64,000 nt of DNA from Rhizopus arrhizus (GCA_024220505.1 JAKZZE010000013.1:1516121-1580120), one strand, 5' to 3'. Shown: positions 43,744 to 54,859, counted from the stretch's first letter. Notes: a model not told the origin generated them from the letters alone. A program made the numbers and translations.

Positions 43744-44203
43744 TGATATGTGTGTTTTCCCCAACTATGTTTACCTTGAATAATATAACTTTCAATTACT
43801 AGTATGGGAACTTCTTTAGGCAGTAAGACTTTAAAGGCGTAAAGTAAGTATATAAAAAAATGGGAAGAAGACTGTATCTCGTTTATTATTGTGTCAACAA
43901 CACTATTTATAATAAAGCTCTTTTAACATTCCGTTATTTCTCGTTCTTCTAAATCAACTGAGTTTTTGACATTGTATTCCTTTAGGCACAATAGGATCTT
44001 CATAAGTAATTAGCTTTGCAGGAACTCTAGTATTTCTCGCGTCTGTGCTAAACAGCCCATCTGTGTAACTCCACACTATTTTCCAATACAGCCATAAAAG
44101 CACCAAACAATAAGAAAATACTGCCCGATCCGAACAACATCCATCCGGTCCGCAAAACACGTGATTAAATGGAGGACGAAGAGACGAATTTAGCCACATA
44201 TCA
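43744..44203 (-). repeat. 3' LTR of Ty3-C
   Basis: 460 bp, almost identical to 53,577-54,036. The integrase frame runs about 250 bp into it before its stop at 43,954. Confidence 0.88.
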
Positions 44204-45624
44204 CGTACTCCCCCGCTAGACTCTTCTTCCTCTTTTAATTTCCTATCCACTACAAACGCTGGATTCTTCTTTGTATTTAACCAACTTCGAAATTGCTCTG
44301 CAGCAGCCGTAGTAACCACATCAGGAACCATGTGTTTTACATCATTGTTAAATAATTTCAAACGGTCTCCATTCACAGCATGTTTTAACCTGAGACTATT
44401 CTTGCCAACTAATAAGTACGTTCCATTCTTATTCACTTGCGACACTGTGTATGGACCCAACCATTTGTCCGATAATTTTGTAGAAGGTGTAGCATCACGC
44501 AACAAGACTTTCTCTCCAACTTCAAAACTTTTCCGATATATCACCCGTTTATCGTATCTTTTCTTTGCCTTGATTTTGTTTTCATCCGACTTTTCCCTTG
44601 CTATTCTTCAGACCTTTGCCATCTTGTCTTGAATCTCGATCACCCGATCTTTAAGAGCTTCCATCTCTTCTCCAAGCACAAAATCTTCCTTAGGTGCTAC
44701 CCAAACAGCAGGAGTTCTGAATTCATAACCAAACAATAGATACCCTGGGCTATAACCAGTAGAGCTATTGACCATTGACCTGAGAACCATCAAAGCAGCG
44801 TCTAAATACTTGTCCCATTGTAATATGTCACCATTATCACGCGCAATTTTAGACATAATCTGAACTAAGGATTGGTTTAACCTTTCACACATACCATTAA
44901 CTTGCGGTCTATAACTTGTAGTCATGATATTTTTGCAACCAATTTGACGGAGGAAATAATGTACATATGTTGATATAAAATTAGACCCTCTGTCAGACAA
45001 GATGTATTGAGGTACACCGAAATTTTTAACAATAGCACTAAAGAAAAACTCTGCAGTAGTTTCTTCATCAATATCCGGGACACACATCGCCATTGGCCAT
45101 CTTGTTAGATGATCGATCGCAGTCAATATATAACGATTTCCTTTTTCTGTGGGTTGTAAAGGTCCCACCGCATCAACACCAACCATAAAGAAAGGATGAA
45201 GAGGAGTCTTCATGATCACACCAGGGTTAGACCTAACCGCCTTGATTTGAGCACGAAATTGACAAGTCTCACAAGAGTGTACTACTGCAGTAACCAATTC
45301 TCTGCACCCAGACAGCACATAGTACTTATTGACCTTGTCTATGGTGTTAAGTATACCAAAATGACCTTCTTGATGTATCCTTTTGACCACTTCTAGCGCG
45401 TCGCCTTCATGAAGTAATCTTCTTCCAGTTCCTTTTTCCAACAAGAATCCCTCATCAGACTGACACCACTTCTTTGCTTGATACCTTATACGTTGCGCCG
45501 TTTTCTTATCACAATCTTCTGGCAGTGAACCATCAGCCAAATAATGATATATTGTCAGAAACCAAGCGAAACTAATAGCCATTATATTCGATACCAATCG
45601 CAGAAGCATACGATTAAAGATCAA
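43954..45624 (-). pseudogene. Ty3-C integrase, separate ORF with one in-frame TGA
   Basis: The integrase frame starts at or near 45,624. The HHCC zinc finger (EGHFGILN, CETCQF) is followed by the DDE core (GVDAVGPL, LSDRGSNF, SYRPQVNGMCERLNQ). At 44,608 a TGA interrupts the frame; the same frame then continues (REKSDENKIK, the GPY/F-like KWLGPYTV) to 43,954 inside the LTR. The TGA is most simply a nonsense mutation, since both halves belong to one domain series. The frame is separated from pol by 224 nt that contain stops, so integrase is again encoded apart from RT-RNase H. I see no clear splice signals that would join them. Confidence 0.8.
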
Positions 45625-45848
45625 ATATTGTAAACAGAGAAAGAATTTGAACTTTAAAAGGACCCAATTACTCTTCTTTTATACCAACAGTAACTTTATT
45701 GTTTATCACCCTTTTTCCAAGAAGTAAAGTGAAGTTTAGATCGATTCAAAAAGGTAAAAGTTCCAAAAAATATTAAGATACAAAAGTGAACAATAAGAGA
45801 TAAAAAGATATTATTACAAAAATAATCATAATCGCGTTATTATAGCCA

Positions 45849-48782
45849 TCAATTTCTACGAGTAACACCATCAGCAAGAACCATATTCCCATCGTTCTTC
45901 GATTCATTAGCAACCAATTTGTTTTCATATTCATCCACCGACCGATCACTATCCTCCTTACTACAGATTCTTGACAAGGCATCAGCAGGATTACTCTTAC
46001 CAGGACGATATCGAACTTCATAATCATAGTCCAATAAAGCAGCAGCCCATCTTGACAACTTAGGCGTAATACGACTTGGTTTGAAAATATACACCAGACT
46101 CGAATGATCAGTGATCAATACAAAATGTCGCCCCTTCAAGTAGTGCTTGTAATGAGTAACACCCCAAACAACAGCCAGAGCCTCCAAATGCGTAATCGCA
46201 TAATTCACCTCACTTCCACGCAGACCTCTAGAAGCATATGACAATACCCGTTCATTAGCCATCGTTTCAGCATCATCTACCTGTGACAAAATAGCACCCA
46301 GACCTTTCAAACTTGCATCCACCGAGAGCACTTGGATCTTTTTGCGATCAGGGTAAGATAGTATTGGCGTTTCAGTAAGTGCTTTGATAAATTGCTCAAA
46401 AGCCATTTGCTGTTCTTGACCCCAACTAAAAGGCACCGTCTTCTTTAACAAACGAGTCAAAGGTTCAGCCATCGTAGCATACCCAGGGACATACTTGCGA
46501 TAGTACCCCGTCAGACCAAGAAAAGAACGAACATCATCTACACTAGAGGGAGTCTCAAACGTCTTCACTTTGTTGATGTTATGATCACTAGGCAGCACAC
46601 CATTAGCAGTAATGACATGTCCTAAGTACTCGACTTGACTTTCACCAAACTTACACTTCTTGCGCTTCAACTTGAGATTGGCCTTTGCACATGCTTCTAA
46701 TAACAGAGATAAATGATACCGATGCTCTTCAACAGATCTTGAATACACCAAAATATCATCCAAGAAGATCAACACGAAATCACCCACGTACTTCGACAGA
46801 ATAGAGTGCATCATTCTTTGATATTGACTGCAGCCAGTAGTAATTCCGAAAGGTAACACGTTGAAGGCAAAGGTACCTCGCTTCGTAACAAACCCAGTCC
46901 TTTCTGCATGTTCTTCATTTAGCGGGAGTTGATGATATCCTGACGTACAATCCAAAGTAGAGAATATGGTAGCACCACCTACCGAGTCCAACAATTCATC
47001 AATATGAGGAAGAGGGTACGCGTCTTGTTTGACCATCTTGTTCAGCTTCCGATAGTCGATCACTAAACGTAATGACCCATCCTTCTTTGGTATGAAGAAA
47101 CAAGGACTTGCCCAAAGACCATTAGACGGCTTGATTATATTTAGATCCAACATTTCTTGTAAGTATTGGTCTAGAACTTCTTCTTCTTGCCAACTTATTC
47201 TAAAAGGTTTCGTTCTGATAGGAGTCGATCCATCAATCAGCGGGAGATCCATCATATAACCGGTAACCCGACCCAGACCAGAGACCTCAGAGAAACATTC
47301 TTTGTACTTTTCTACTACATCAGCTAATTCAGGTAAAACACCAATAGTAATGTTATTTGCATTATACTTAAATTCTTCGTCTAATACTTCGCCCTCTGGA
47401 ATCAACTCATCTTCATAAGCATCCACATGATTTTGACTAGTTTGCACCATATAGACCCGACGATCATCATCAGAACCAACCGTTGCTTTACTTGACCCAC
47501 CCGCATCTAACACCGAAGGAAGCATAACATTTGAATTCAAGAGCGATCGATCTTTAATATGAGACGTGTAACCTTGCAATTTAACCATCCCAGTTGTCGT
47601 AGGTATTTTAACAATAGAATTAATTAAATCCAGCTCGATACCATAGGCTTGGAACCACGTAATTCCCAACAGACACAGATCAGTATTGCCAGAATCATGA
47701 ATACACATATGCTCAGGACGTATTTTACCAGCGATATAGATAGGCACATCACTTACAATTGGACTGTCATTACCTTGTTTATTCTCCAGACCAGTCAACG
47801 CCAAAGTATCTCCATTAGGCTTTAGACCCAAAGAAACAGCTAAAGCTTTTCCAATGACACTCACGCTTGCCCCAGTATCGAAGATAGCTACCACCGACTT
47901 GCCATTGATAGTAACAACACCCTTCAAAGGAGAACCCTGCTTCATCTGATTTAGACTATAAGGATAGTGATAGACAGAAACACCATCATCCCAATCTTCA
48001 GTAAGGTTTATACTATCATTGGAGCCATCTGAAAGCGAAAACGTAGACTGCCAGTCAGATTCATCATCAGAAATAAAGTCATCGCCAGAAACAATACTCG
48101 AACTGCTATCATAAGAGTCTTGATCCACCACATTGATCACCATAGGCGCTGCACCAGTATTTTCTTCAGCCCTACGACCCTTTGTAGCCACTTTTTCAGT
48201 CGTCTTAAGCGATGCCTTCTTCTCTCTCAAGAAACGAATTCCATCTATGACATCTCTTTGCACACCACGATCCATCGCAATTAAACCTGCCACAGATAGA
48301 CCAGCATTTGTGCCATCAAGCACCTCCCAGACGTTTCCTTTTTTCTTTATCTTAACAGGTAAGCGGCGAGCTTTTCCACGTACACGTTTCTTGACTGCCC
48401 TCTTGACCGTAGGACCACCTTGAAGACCAGGCAACGTATCCATCGCAGTATTTACGGGAACTCCACCACTTCCTAGAGTAGGAACACCCGCACCAAAAGG
48501 TTGGCTTGACGTAGTGGCTTGCTGAAAGCCTGGGTACACCTGAGTTGCGCCTATACCCACTGGGTTAGTCTCTGCCGCCGGTCGCTTGTTAACATGAGTA
48601 TCAGAAGCAGAAACCGAAGGAGGAGCATCCATTCTTCTTTTTGACACATAGACCTCAGCAAAACCATCACCACTATCTTGGCTGACTGTGTCCACCAAGT
48701 TGACGTCACCAAAATTTTGAGGATTTTGATTATTTTTATGAGCGTCAGTCACCTCTTTTACTGACGCTCCTGACCTTTTCCC
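45849..48782 (-). CDS. Ty3-C pol: protease, reverse transcriptase, RNase H
   Basis: Open frame of about 970 codons. Its conserved start (GTG at 48,752) has no good ATG, and the frame is open upstream into gag, so it is most likely reached by -1 frameshifting at 48,776-48,782. The protease has FDTGASVSVIG, RT has LRLVIDYRKLN, LPFGITTGCSQYQ and the catalytic FLDDILVYS, and RNase H has LSVDASLKGLGAIL and LITDHSSL. The C-terminus follows the usual DALSRI with about 35 further residues. No stops or frameshifts. The protease is preceded by a long Ser/Asp-rich linker. It is clearly a different lineage from Ty3-A/B, whose RT has YIDD. Confidence 0.9.
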   Translation of the reverse strand, partial: GKRSGASVKEVTDAHKNNQNPQNFGDVNLVDTVSQDSGDGFAEVYVSKRRMDAPPSVSASDTHVNKRPAAETNPVGIGATQVYPGFQQATTSSQPFGAGVPTLGSGGVPVNTAMDTLPGLQGGPTVKRAVKKRVRGKARRLPVKIKKKGNVWEVLDGTNAGLSVAGLIAMDRGVQRDVIDGIRFLREKKASLKTTEKVATKGRRAEENTGAAPMVINVVDQDSYDSSSSIVSGDDFISDDESDWQSTFSLSDGSNDSINLTEDWDDGVSVYHYPYSLNQMKQGSPLKGVVTINGKSVVAIFDTGASVSVIGKALAVSLGLKPNGDTLALTGLENKQGNDSPIVSDVPIYIAGKIRPEHMCIHDSGNTDLCLLGITWFQAYGIELDLINSIVKIPTTTGMVKLQGYTSHIKDRSLLNSNVMLPSVLDAGGSSKATVGSDDDRRVYMVQTSQNHVDAYEDELIPEGEVLDEEFKYNANNITIGVLPELADVVEKYKECFSEVSGLGRVTGYMMDLPLIDGSTPIRTKPFRISWQEEEVLDQYLQEMLDLNIIKPSNGLWASPCFFIPKKDGSLRLVIDYRKLNKMVKQDAYPLPHIDELLDSVGGATIFSTLDCTSGYHQLPLNEEHAERTGFVTKRGTFAFNVLPFGITTGCSQYQRMMHSILSKYVGDFVLIFLDDILVYSRSVEEHRYHLSLLLEACAKANLKLKRKKCKFGESQVEYLGHVITANGVLPSDHNINKVKTFETPSSVDDVRSFLGLTGYYRKYVPGYATMAEPLTRLLKKTVPFSWGQEQQMAFEQFIKALTETPILSYPDRKKIQVLSVDASLKGLGAILSQVDDAETMANERVLSYASRGLRGSEVNYAITHLEALAVVWGVTHYKHYLKGRHFVLITDHSSLVYIFKPSRITPKLSRWAAALLDYDYEVRYRPGKSNPADALSRICSKEDSDRSVDEYENKLVANESKNDGNMVLADGVTRRN

Positions 48783-49720
48783 TGGTTCACAGGAATGGCA
48801 TTAGACCCCGTAGCTGGCGTTTGATTCACGACTCTACCATTCTGCTTCTCCAAAAACTTAGGGCATTCAAACTTGCGGTGACCTTCTTCGTCACAAAAGA
48901 AACAGACCAAACTTCTACGAACAGGCTTGGGATTAGCGACCTGAGGAGCAACCCTCTCTTGACTCATGACGACGTTACTTAGTTGCACTAAGTTGATACG
49001 CAGCTGTTCCAGCCTTTCCGCCAAAGAAGAAACAGTTGACGAGGACGAATTCCAGCCATGCTGAGAACCAACATTGTCAGACTCCACGATAGTACCATTA
49101 CTAAACCCACGATTGGGCATCACACCATTAGCACCGTACTTTGCTAAACTTCTCTCAATTTGTTTAGCTTTCTTTTTGGCAGCAGAAAACGTGGTAGCAG
49201 TTTCATCCTTCTCGACTTCAAATGCAATAGTAGGGTTTATTGCACCCAAAAACGTTCTGACCTGAAAGGCTTCACTCATCGAACCCAAAAGACCAAAGAG
49301 TTCCTCCATTTTCAGAGCCACATCATCGATACTGTCCTGAGGACCCTGCTTCATGGTTTGAAGTTGACGCCACCACTTGTCTTCTTGGTCCACCATGTAC
49401 TGTTTCTTGAACAGCTCAGAAAACTCTTTCCAAGATTCAGACTTGGAACCAACGACGTTCCACCAGGTTTCGGCTTTCTCAACAAGGTGATCACCCACAA
49501 TGAAAAGAATTTCTTTATCTGATAACTTTGCAGTAGCTTTAAGACGAGACATCCTGTTTAACCAAGTATAAGCTTCAGTACAAATATCCCCACCTGGATA
49601 TTTAGTATAACCCGTGAAGCTCTTAGGTTCATTCACGTATCTCATCATCTTGTTTCCCTGTTGATTTTCACCTATCAACGCACCGGAAATAGCTTGACTA
49701 TCTTGATTTAAGCTTGACAT
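48758..49720 (-). CDS. Ty3-C gag with zinc knuckle
   Basis: Capsid-nucleocapsid protein of about 320 aa. I start it at the ATG at 49,720 (MSSLNQDSQ); the frame extends to an ATG at 49,747, but those extra codons lie at the edge of the DNA-element insertion. The retrotransposon gag domain is visible (ETWWNVVGS, ELFKKQYMVDQEDKWW, FLGAINPTIAFEVEKD). The C-terminal CCHC knuckle CFFCDEEGHRKFEC is intact, unlike the Asn-rich gag of Ty3-A/B, which has none. The stop TAA is 16 bases after the slippery heptamer. Confidence 0.87.
   Translation of the reverse strand: MSSLNQDSQAISGALIGENQQGNKMMRYVNEPKSFTGYTKYPGGDICTEAYTWLNRMSRLKATAKLSDKEILFIVGDHLVEKAETWWNVVGSKSESWKEFSELFKKQYMVDQEDKWWRQLQTMKQGPQDSIDDVALKMEELFGLLGSMSEAFQVRTFLGAINPTIAFEVEKDETATTFSAAKKKAKQIERSLAKYGANGVMPNRGFSNGTIVESDNVGSQHGWNSSSSTVSSLAERLEQLRINLVQLSNVVMSQERVAPQVANPKPVRRSLVCFFCDEEGHRKFECPKFLEKQNGRVVNQTPATGSNAIPVNQGKGQERQ
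48776..48782 (-). promoter_or_regulatory. -1 slippery heptamer of Ty3-C
   Basis: Gag codons CAG GGA AAA GGT contain G GGA AAA, which fits X XXY YYZ. Slipping by -1 gives GGG AAA AGG TCA, the open pol frame. Confidence 0.65.
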
Positions 49721-50242
49721 TTTAATATACCCTTGAATATACATCACCGAGGGTGATTGGGACTTCAGGCCACGATGGATAAACCATTAGATATACAGTT
49801 CAATCGGAGATATATTTACAGTCCAAATATGGAAACAAGGGTTTTTGAGTATGGAGAATACGATGCCGCAGTTTAAATATTAAAATTCCGACATATTGCT
49901 GCTCTAATCGCAGAATTTGGCACTTTTTTCATGTTCCGTAAATGTAGTCCAATCCTGTTATCACGTAGCTTATCCATTAGGTAGCAGACATTGTAATTAA
50001 TGCACTCAATTATAAAACTTTTGATTTTCTCTGCATCACTCCGGCTAGCTTTTTTAAAATACGTATACACGAAATTTTCTTTAAATTTGGCATAAAATAG
50101 TCATTGTAAGTAATGAAAGAGATACACAGAACAATGTTCGTATTTAGTTACGGTTAAAAAACATCTTGCAACCCATGAAAAGCATAAATTAATTTAACTG
50201 CAAGTGGGACACAATAATATTATTTTCCTCTTCTGACAGATA

Positions 50243-50315
50243 GTTAAAATAGCTTGGTTGGAGAAGTGTGACCTTTCTAAGGTGCGGTTCCTGGGTTCGA
50301 TACCCGTAGGAGGAA
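50243..50315 (+). pseudogene. tRNA-like remnant, perhaps tRNA-Arg (TCT)
   Basis: The 3' half is tRNA-like (GGGTTCGATACCC T-arm, 3' strand AGGAGGA), with a TTTCTAA loop (anticodon TCT) and a D-arm-like GCTTGGTTGGAGAAG. The 5' acceptor strand (GTTAAAA) does not pair with the 3' strand, and the anticodon stem has mismatches, so it is a pseudogene or a chance resemblance. Confidence 0.35.
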
Positions 50316-50405
50316 CAGTTTTACTTTTATGGAAAATTTTGTTCAATCATCTATTTTGGTTACGAAATCTAAATTCGACGTAAGCCACAAAGGAAATGAA
50401 GTTAC

Positions 50406-50866
50406 TGTGACGAAAACGGCAATCGGGTCGTACAAATCCCTTCCGATGCAAGTCGTTTTGGCGACTTGAGTCAACAAAATGACTTGAGTCGTTAGACCGA
50501 AAACTTTCGGTTAAAGGAAAAATTAATCCAACAAGGAGAATCAAGGCAACAAATTTTATATAAATATCCAACAAACCCTTTTTTATTTTTATTCTTATTC
50601 TTATCAATATCAATAAAAGAATCACTTATATCTTATATTCAGACTCTTCATTGAGCTCTTTGAACCCCTTTTTATATTATCTTTTTATTTTACAACACAC
50701 TTTTTATCGATCTTAACAAACAAGATCTGGTGGTCACTACCTATATCAAGCTTTCGCTTAAACTTTATATCAAGAATAACAAGTTTCTCTTACGAAACAC
50801 TTCAAACAACAACTAAAATCTACTCTATAACCTTATACTCAAATCACAAGTACCTACTAAGTAACA
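50406..50866 (+). mobile_element. Solo LTR of the Ty3-A/B type
   Basis: A 461-bp segment starting TGTGACG and ending AAGTAACA, with exact 4-bp flanks TTAC (50,402-50,405 and 50,867-50,870). It contains the family motif AGATCTGGTGGTCACTAC at 50,723, 143 bp from its end, as in the Ty3-B LTRs. Confidence 0.78.
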
Positions 50867-50870
50867 TTAC

Positions 50871-53535
50871 TTCTTAAAATCTTTTTCCTTTTTTTTTCTT
50901 TTTGTAACTGCAAATTATCAAGCGGAAGTACAACCACCTCCATTACGTCGCCGTAGACTGAACAGAAGATGAGAGCAGACCTTTACCTAGTTCTGATAAC
51001 AATAGTACCCTTTCGGTCGAATAAGCTACAAGTAGATTACTGGAAGTTGTGCGAAACAGAGATATAGATAACCTTCAAACAGCATCAGAAGCATTGTACA
51101 ATGCTATGGTCGCAGAACAAAGTACTTCAAATGCAACATAATAAACGTAAAAGATATTAGAAAACACGAACAATTTTTTACAAAGATATCTGTTATATAC
51201 CTTTTCGATGTGATAGAGGTATTTTAATGTAAATTACTTAAACTTATATGAAGTGACAATTTGTTTTTTTATGTAATCAGTGCATCAATATATGTTAACT
51301 TTTATTTGCACACCAAAAGCACTATTATGCTCTTGCTTATAATTTTTCTTTGCCTATATATTACAGACTGTTTTAGTTTCTTTTTTATACCTATTATCGA
51401 ATATAAATACACATGCAATAAAAAACTAAACAGCAAAGAGAAATGTATCGAATCCAATAAAAAACTTACTTTTTTTTCTAATACGAATTATAATGAGAAC
51501 AATACATTTAATCAGAACATTTTAAAATTAAATTAAAAATAAGCTTGTAATTAACGAAATAGTCTAAAACCGATATGAATTAATATTTCTAAAGTATATT
51601 TACGAATGATATTGTGTTATTATATAAAAGTATATATGTTATTATCATTTTAGAACATTAACTAAATGTAGTTGACATTGGTAAATATAAGTCTTAATAC
51701 AAGATTATAGCTAAATAAAATATAAGTTTATTTAAATAAGGTCATACAATCAATTCCAATTAAATATATTCTTTTAGAATATGTTTTGTATTATGAGAGT
51801 CTTTGATAAGAAGAAGTATTAACTAAAGTAACAAAATCCAATCAAATGTCAAATATCTCTCTAATCTTTCACATAATTGAAATAGCGTTATTCAAATCAG
51901 TGAAAAAATCCCAGAGTAAAAGATAAATATTTGACAGGCATACAAACGAACAGACGAAAGCTTTTCACAACCATAATTATAAATGACATTTGCTGAAGTA
52001 CCTTACAGTTAAAGAAACGCTTACAATAGAGGATATTAAGCTACTGAGAAACAATCCAATTCATATTATTTTTTTACAAAATAAAAAAAGAAAACAAATA
52101 CTAAAAAGATATTGTTTAATATAATTAATACCATTTTCATAAGTACAGTAAATTGGTTAAGAAACAACTGATGTAAAAATAATAATTATTTAAATATTAA
52201 GAGTAACTTAAAAATTATGATAAATTCTAAAATTAATAAATGTGTGTTTGTATTAGTATTAATATTGAAAAATTTACAAAGTCATATAATTTGCATAATG
52301 ATATGATTTTATATTAATACTAACTTTTATCATTTCTTTTAGATTTTATCTTTTTTATAATTGAAATATTCCTCACTCAATAAGATATAAATATCTGCCT
52401 TCAGTTAGTGTAATTTTTACTTTTAACTTAAGCCGAAGAATGATTAGATTCAAAGGTGTTCAAGTTGTTTCTCAATCTTTGTTTCCAGCTTTTCTTTTAT
52501 TATTTTAACAATTACACAATAATTACAATTAGTTACTTTTTACAACTAATGTTGGAGCCATAGCCAAAAAATAAACACCTTTTAAAAATCGAAGAAACAA
52601 CATGATTCTTACATGATAATAATGATGCATTTAGCCAGAAGTATTAGTATTTATCTCATATTTTTCAAAAGATATTTGAGAATAAGCTTTTATGTGGCAT
52701 GCATATCCGGACAATGGATGATACCTCTTTATAAGAAGTCCTAGTTATAGCATGTACGCTATGAATCCTAATTAGGTCAGAAAACTTTTGGCAGTCATAA
52801 TGATGTTCTCTATAACAGCCATTAATTAGTGCAATTAGAGTCCAAAGAACGTACAAAGTGGTTTGGGAGCATTAATCCTTCACAAATGTAAACAAGGCCA
52901 AGCTGAGGAAACCAGATGCTTACAGTGCCGGAGTGCCCAAAACTCAATTTTTTAGATTCTGTTAAAAATTTTACCACACGCAAAACATAGCAAAATAAGT
53001 AGCTTCCCAAAGTCTCGGAGTATGAAGTCAAATATTCGCTCCGCAATGTTAAGAAAAGTGCGAATATGCTACAAATTTAGGAGCCCTATAAACCTATCAT
53101 AGCTTGAAAGTTTTTTATAAAATTTTGCAGACCAAACGATATAGCCGTCACAAATAGATGTGCAAACTTTCCGCTACAAACCCCGACATTTTTATTTTTT
53201 TGCGTTAGTTTTTGGCATATTTCTCTACAGCAAATCGGGACAAGCTAAAACAGTAAGCACACTTATTTTTGGAACATACTGTTACACAATTATTTAAAAT
53301 TTCATAAAAATCCATAAAGATCTCATGGATATCAAGAGCGCCAAAATTTCATCCATACCGCCTATTTTCAAATGCAAATATTGATATCAAAAAGTCGGAA
53401 TTTGAATACAAAAATAGTACCAATCGATGCGCAATAACCGAAAGTATACGTTTCTATTTTGGATTGTGATTATAGCTCCGATTTAATCACAGACCCAAGG
53501 ATTTATCCATCGTGGCCTGAACTCCCAGTTGTCCC
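50871..53535. other. Interior of the 8-bp-TSD element, no gene seen
   Basis: Very AT-rich sequence without a supportable ORF or RNA gene. A 91-codon ORF at 51,261-51,536 is low-complexity and unlikely to be real. The last 150 bp form the right inverted repeat. Confidence 0.4.
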
Positions 53536-53556
53536 ATCACCGAATTAATATACTAG

Positions 53557-53574
53557 ATCTGGTAGGCCGGACCA
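53557..53574 (-). promoter_or_regulatory. Ty3-C primer-binding site
   Basis: On the minus strand TGGTCCGGCCTACCAG lies two bases after the 5' LTR end. The matching tRNA is not identified; it is neither tRNA-His nor tRNA-Lys of this window. Confidence 0.6.
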
Positions 53575-53576
53575 CT

Positions 53577-54036
53577 TGATATGTGTGTTTTCCCCAACTA
53601 TGTTTACCTTGAATAATATAACTTTCAATTACTAGTATGGGAACTTCTTTAGGCAGTAAGACTTTAAAGGCGTAAAGTAAGTATATAAAAAAATGGGAAG
53701 AAGACTGTATCTCGTTTATTATTGTGTCAACAACACTATTTATAATAAAGCTCTTTTAACATTCCGTTATTTCTCGTTCTTCTAAATCAACTGAGTTTTT
53801 GACATTGTATTCCTTTAGGCACAATAGGATCTTCATAAGTAATTAGCTTTGCAGGAACTCTAGTATTTCTCGCGTCTGTGCTAAACAGCCCATCTGTGTA
53901 ACTCCACACTATTTTCCAATACAGCCATAAAAGCACCAAACAATAAGAAAATACTGCCCGATCCGAACAACATCCATCCGGTCCGCAAAACACGTGATTA
54001 AATGGAGGACGAAGAGACGAATTTAGCCACATATCA
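53577..54036 (-). repeat. 5' LTR of Ty3-C
   Basis: 460 bp, nearly identical to 43,744-44,203. An 84-codon ORF in it is only the duplicated integrase tail that lies in the LTR. Confidence 0.88.
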
Positions 54037-54045
54037 CACATCCTC

Positions 54046-54118
54046 GCCCGGCTAGCTCAATCGGTAGAGCGTGAGACTCTTAATCTCAAGGTTGGGGGTT
54101 CGACCCCCCCGTCGGGCT
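54046..54118 (+). tRNA. tRNA-Lys (CTT)
   Basis: A 73-nt cloverleaf: acceptor GCCCGGC/GTCGGGC, D-arm AGCTCAATCGGTAGAGC, anticodon loop CTCTTAA with anticodon CTT, and T-arm GGGGGTTCGACCCCCC. No intron. Only a short AAAAA follows and there is no clear T-run within about 10 bp; the first clear T-run is at 54,202, so the terminator is uncertain. Ty3-C ends a few bases upstream of it. Confidence 0.93.
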
Positions 54119-54170
54119 AGAAAAAGATTCTGTTCGTCAGAAAGACGAGCGGAATATGTTCATTTTGTAC

Positions 54171-54785
54171 TGTAGCACAAGAACCAACTTTTTGAACGAT
54201 CTTTTTTTTTTTTTTGTTGTTGTAACACACAAGAATAAAACGGCGGAATTTAAATCGTTGCAGTTTATAACGAACGCCTTGCAGTTTACAGCAACCACCT
54301 TACACTATACAACAACCGCCTCTTATGTTATAACAACCATTCAAAATACCAAAAACAGAACAAAACATAAAATCCAAAAACATATAAATAACCCCAAAGA
54401 ATAATCTCAAAAAATACTTCACTTCTAACTTCCTAACTTCTCTCTTATTTTATTTTTACTTTTTCTTTTTATCAAATAAATATTCTTTTAAAGAGGCAAA
54501 CTATCTCTTATTTTATTTAACATCAAGAACAAGAAGTCCCTTGAAGCTATTATACTTCATTGTAAATCCCTTTTTTTATTTTACTTTATCTTTTTATTTT
54601 TATTCTACCTTAACTAAAACAGTTTGATCTACTTTATAAGATCTGGTGGTCACTATAACAAGCGAATCAAGCCAATCCAACTCATATAAAAGCAATTATT
54701 ATACCAATTACAACTTAAATCTGTTTATTTAAACCTCAACTCAACACACTCAAGCGAACTAGTAAAAATTTATTACATTGTAACA
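54171..54785 (+). repeat. Solo LTR 1 (LTR-LTR tandem, left)
   Basis: TGTAGCACAAGAACC ... ATTGTAACA, about 615 bp, related to LTR 2. CTGT follows it (54,786-54,789). CTGT also overlaps its start (54,170-54,173), as if a few bases of a CTGT+TGTAGC junction had been lost. It contains GTCCCTTGAAG and AGATCTGGTGGTCACTA (54,639), 146 bp before its end. Confidence 0.55.
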
Positions 54786-54859
54786 CTGTTGTAGCACAAC
54801 GACCGTGGAAAATTCAATTGTTGGTGCCACGAAGCTTGCCTAAATTCATACAATCATGC

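Larger units (their letters stand above)
49751..53535. mobile_element. 3.8-kb DNA element with 8-bp target duplication, superfamily unclear
   Basis: ATCACCGA occurs exactly at 49,743-49,750 and 53,536-53,543. Between them, long imperfect inverted repeats of about 150 bp start GGG and share TTCAGGCCACGATGGATAAA, AATCGGAG and AATTCCGAC blocks. An 8-bp duplication with long GGG-starting TIRs fits MULE-, Merlin- or KDZ-like elements. I find no transposase; the interior is very AT-rich (51,100-52,600) with only short ORFs. It contains a tRNA-like remnant (50,243-50,315) and a solo LTR (50,406-50,866). It lies between the 5' LTR and gag of Ty3-C. Confidence 0.75.
43744..54036 (-). mobile_element. 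Ty3-C: full-length Ty3/gypsy element with nested insertion
   Basis: Two 460-bp LTRs (43,744-44,203 and 53,577-54,036) bracket integrase, pol and gag on the minus strand. LTR ends are TGATATGTG and CACATATCA. A 4-bp CACA duplication flanks it (43,740-43,743 and 54,037-54,040). The element begins five bases upstream of tRNA-Lys after its target duplication, the position expected from Ty3-type Pol III targeting. A 3785-bp DNA element sits in its leader (49,751-53,535). This is a different family from Ty3-A and Ty3-B. Confidence 0.87.

Noticed and set aside
44608..44610. TGA in Ty3-C integrase as programmed readthrough
   Set aside because: A single TGA within an otherwise continuous domain series in one copy is more simply a nonsense mutation; the LINE has a similar TGA.
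51261..51536. 91-codon ORF in AT-rich DNA
   Set aside because: Low complexity, no conserved partner, no splice or promoter context.
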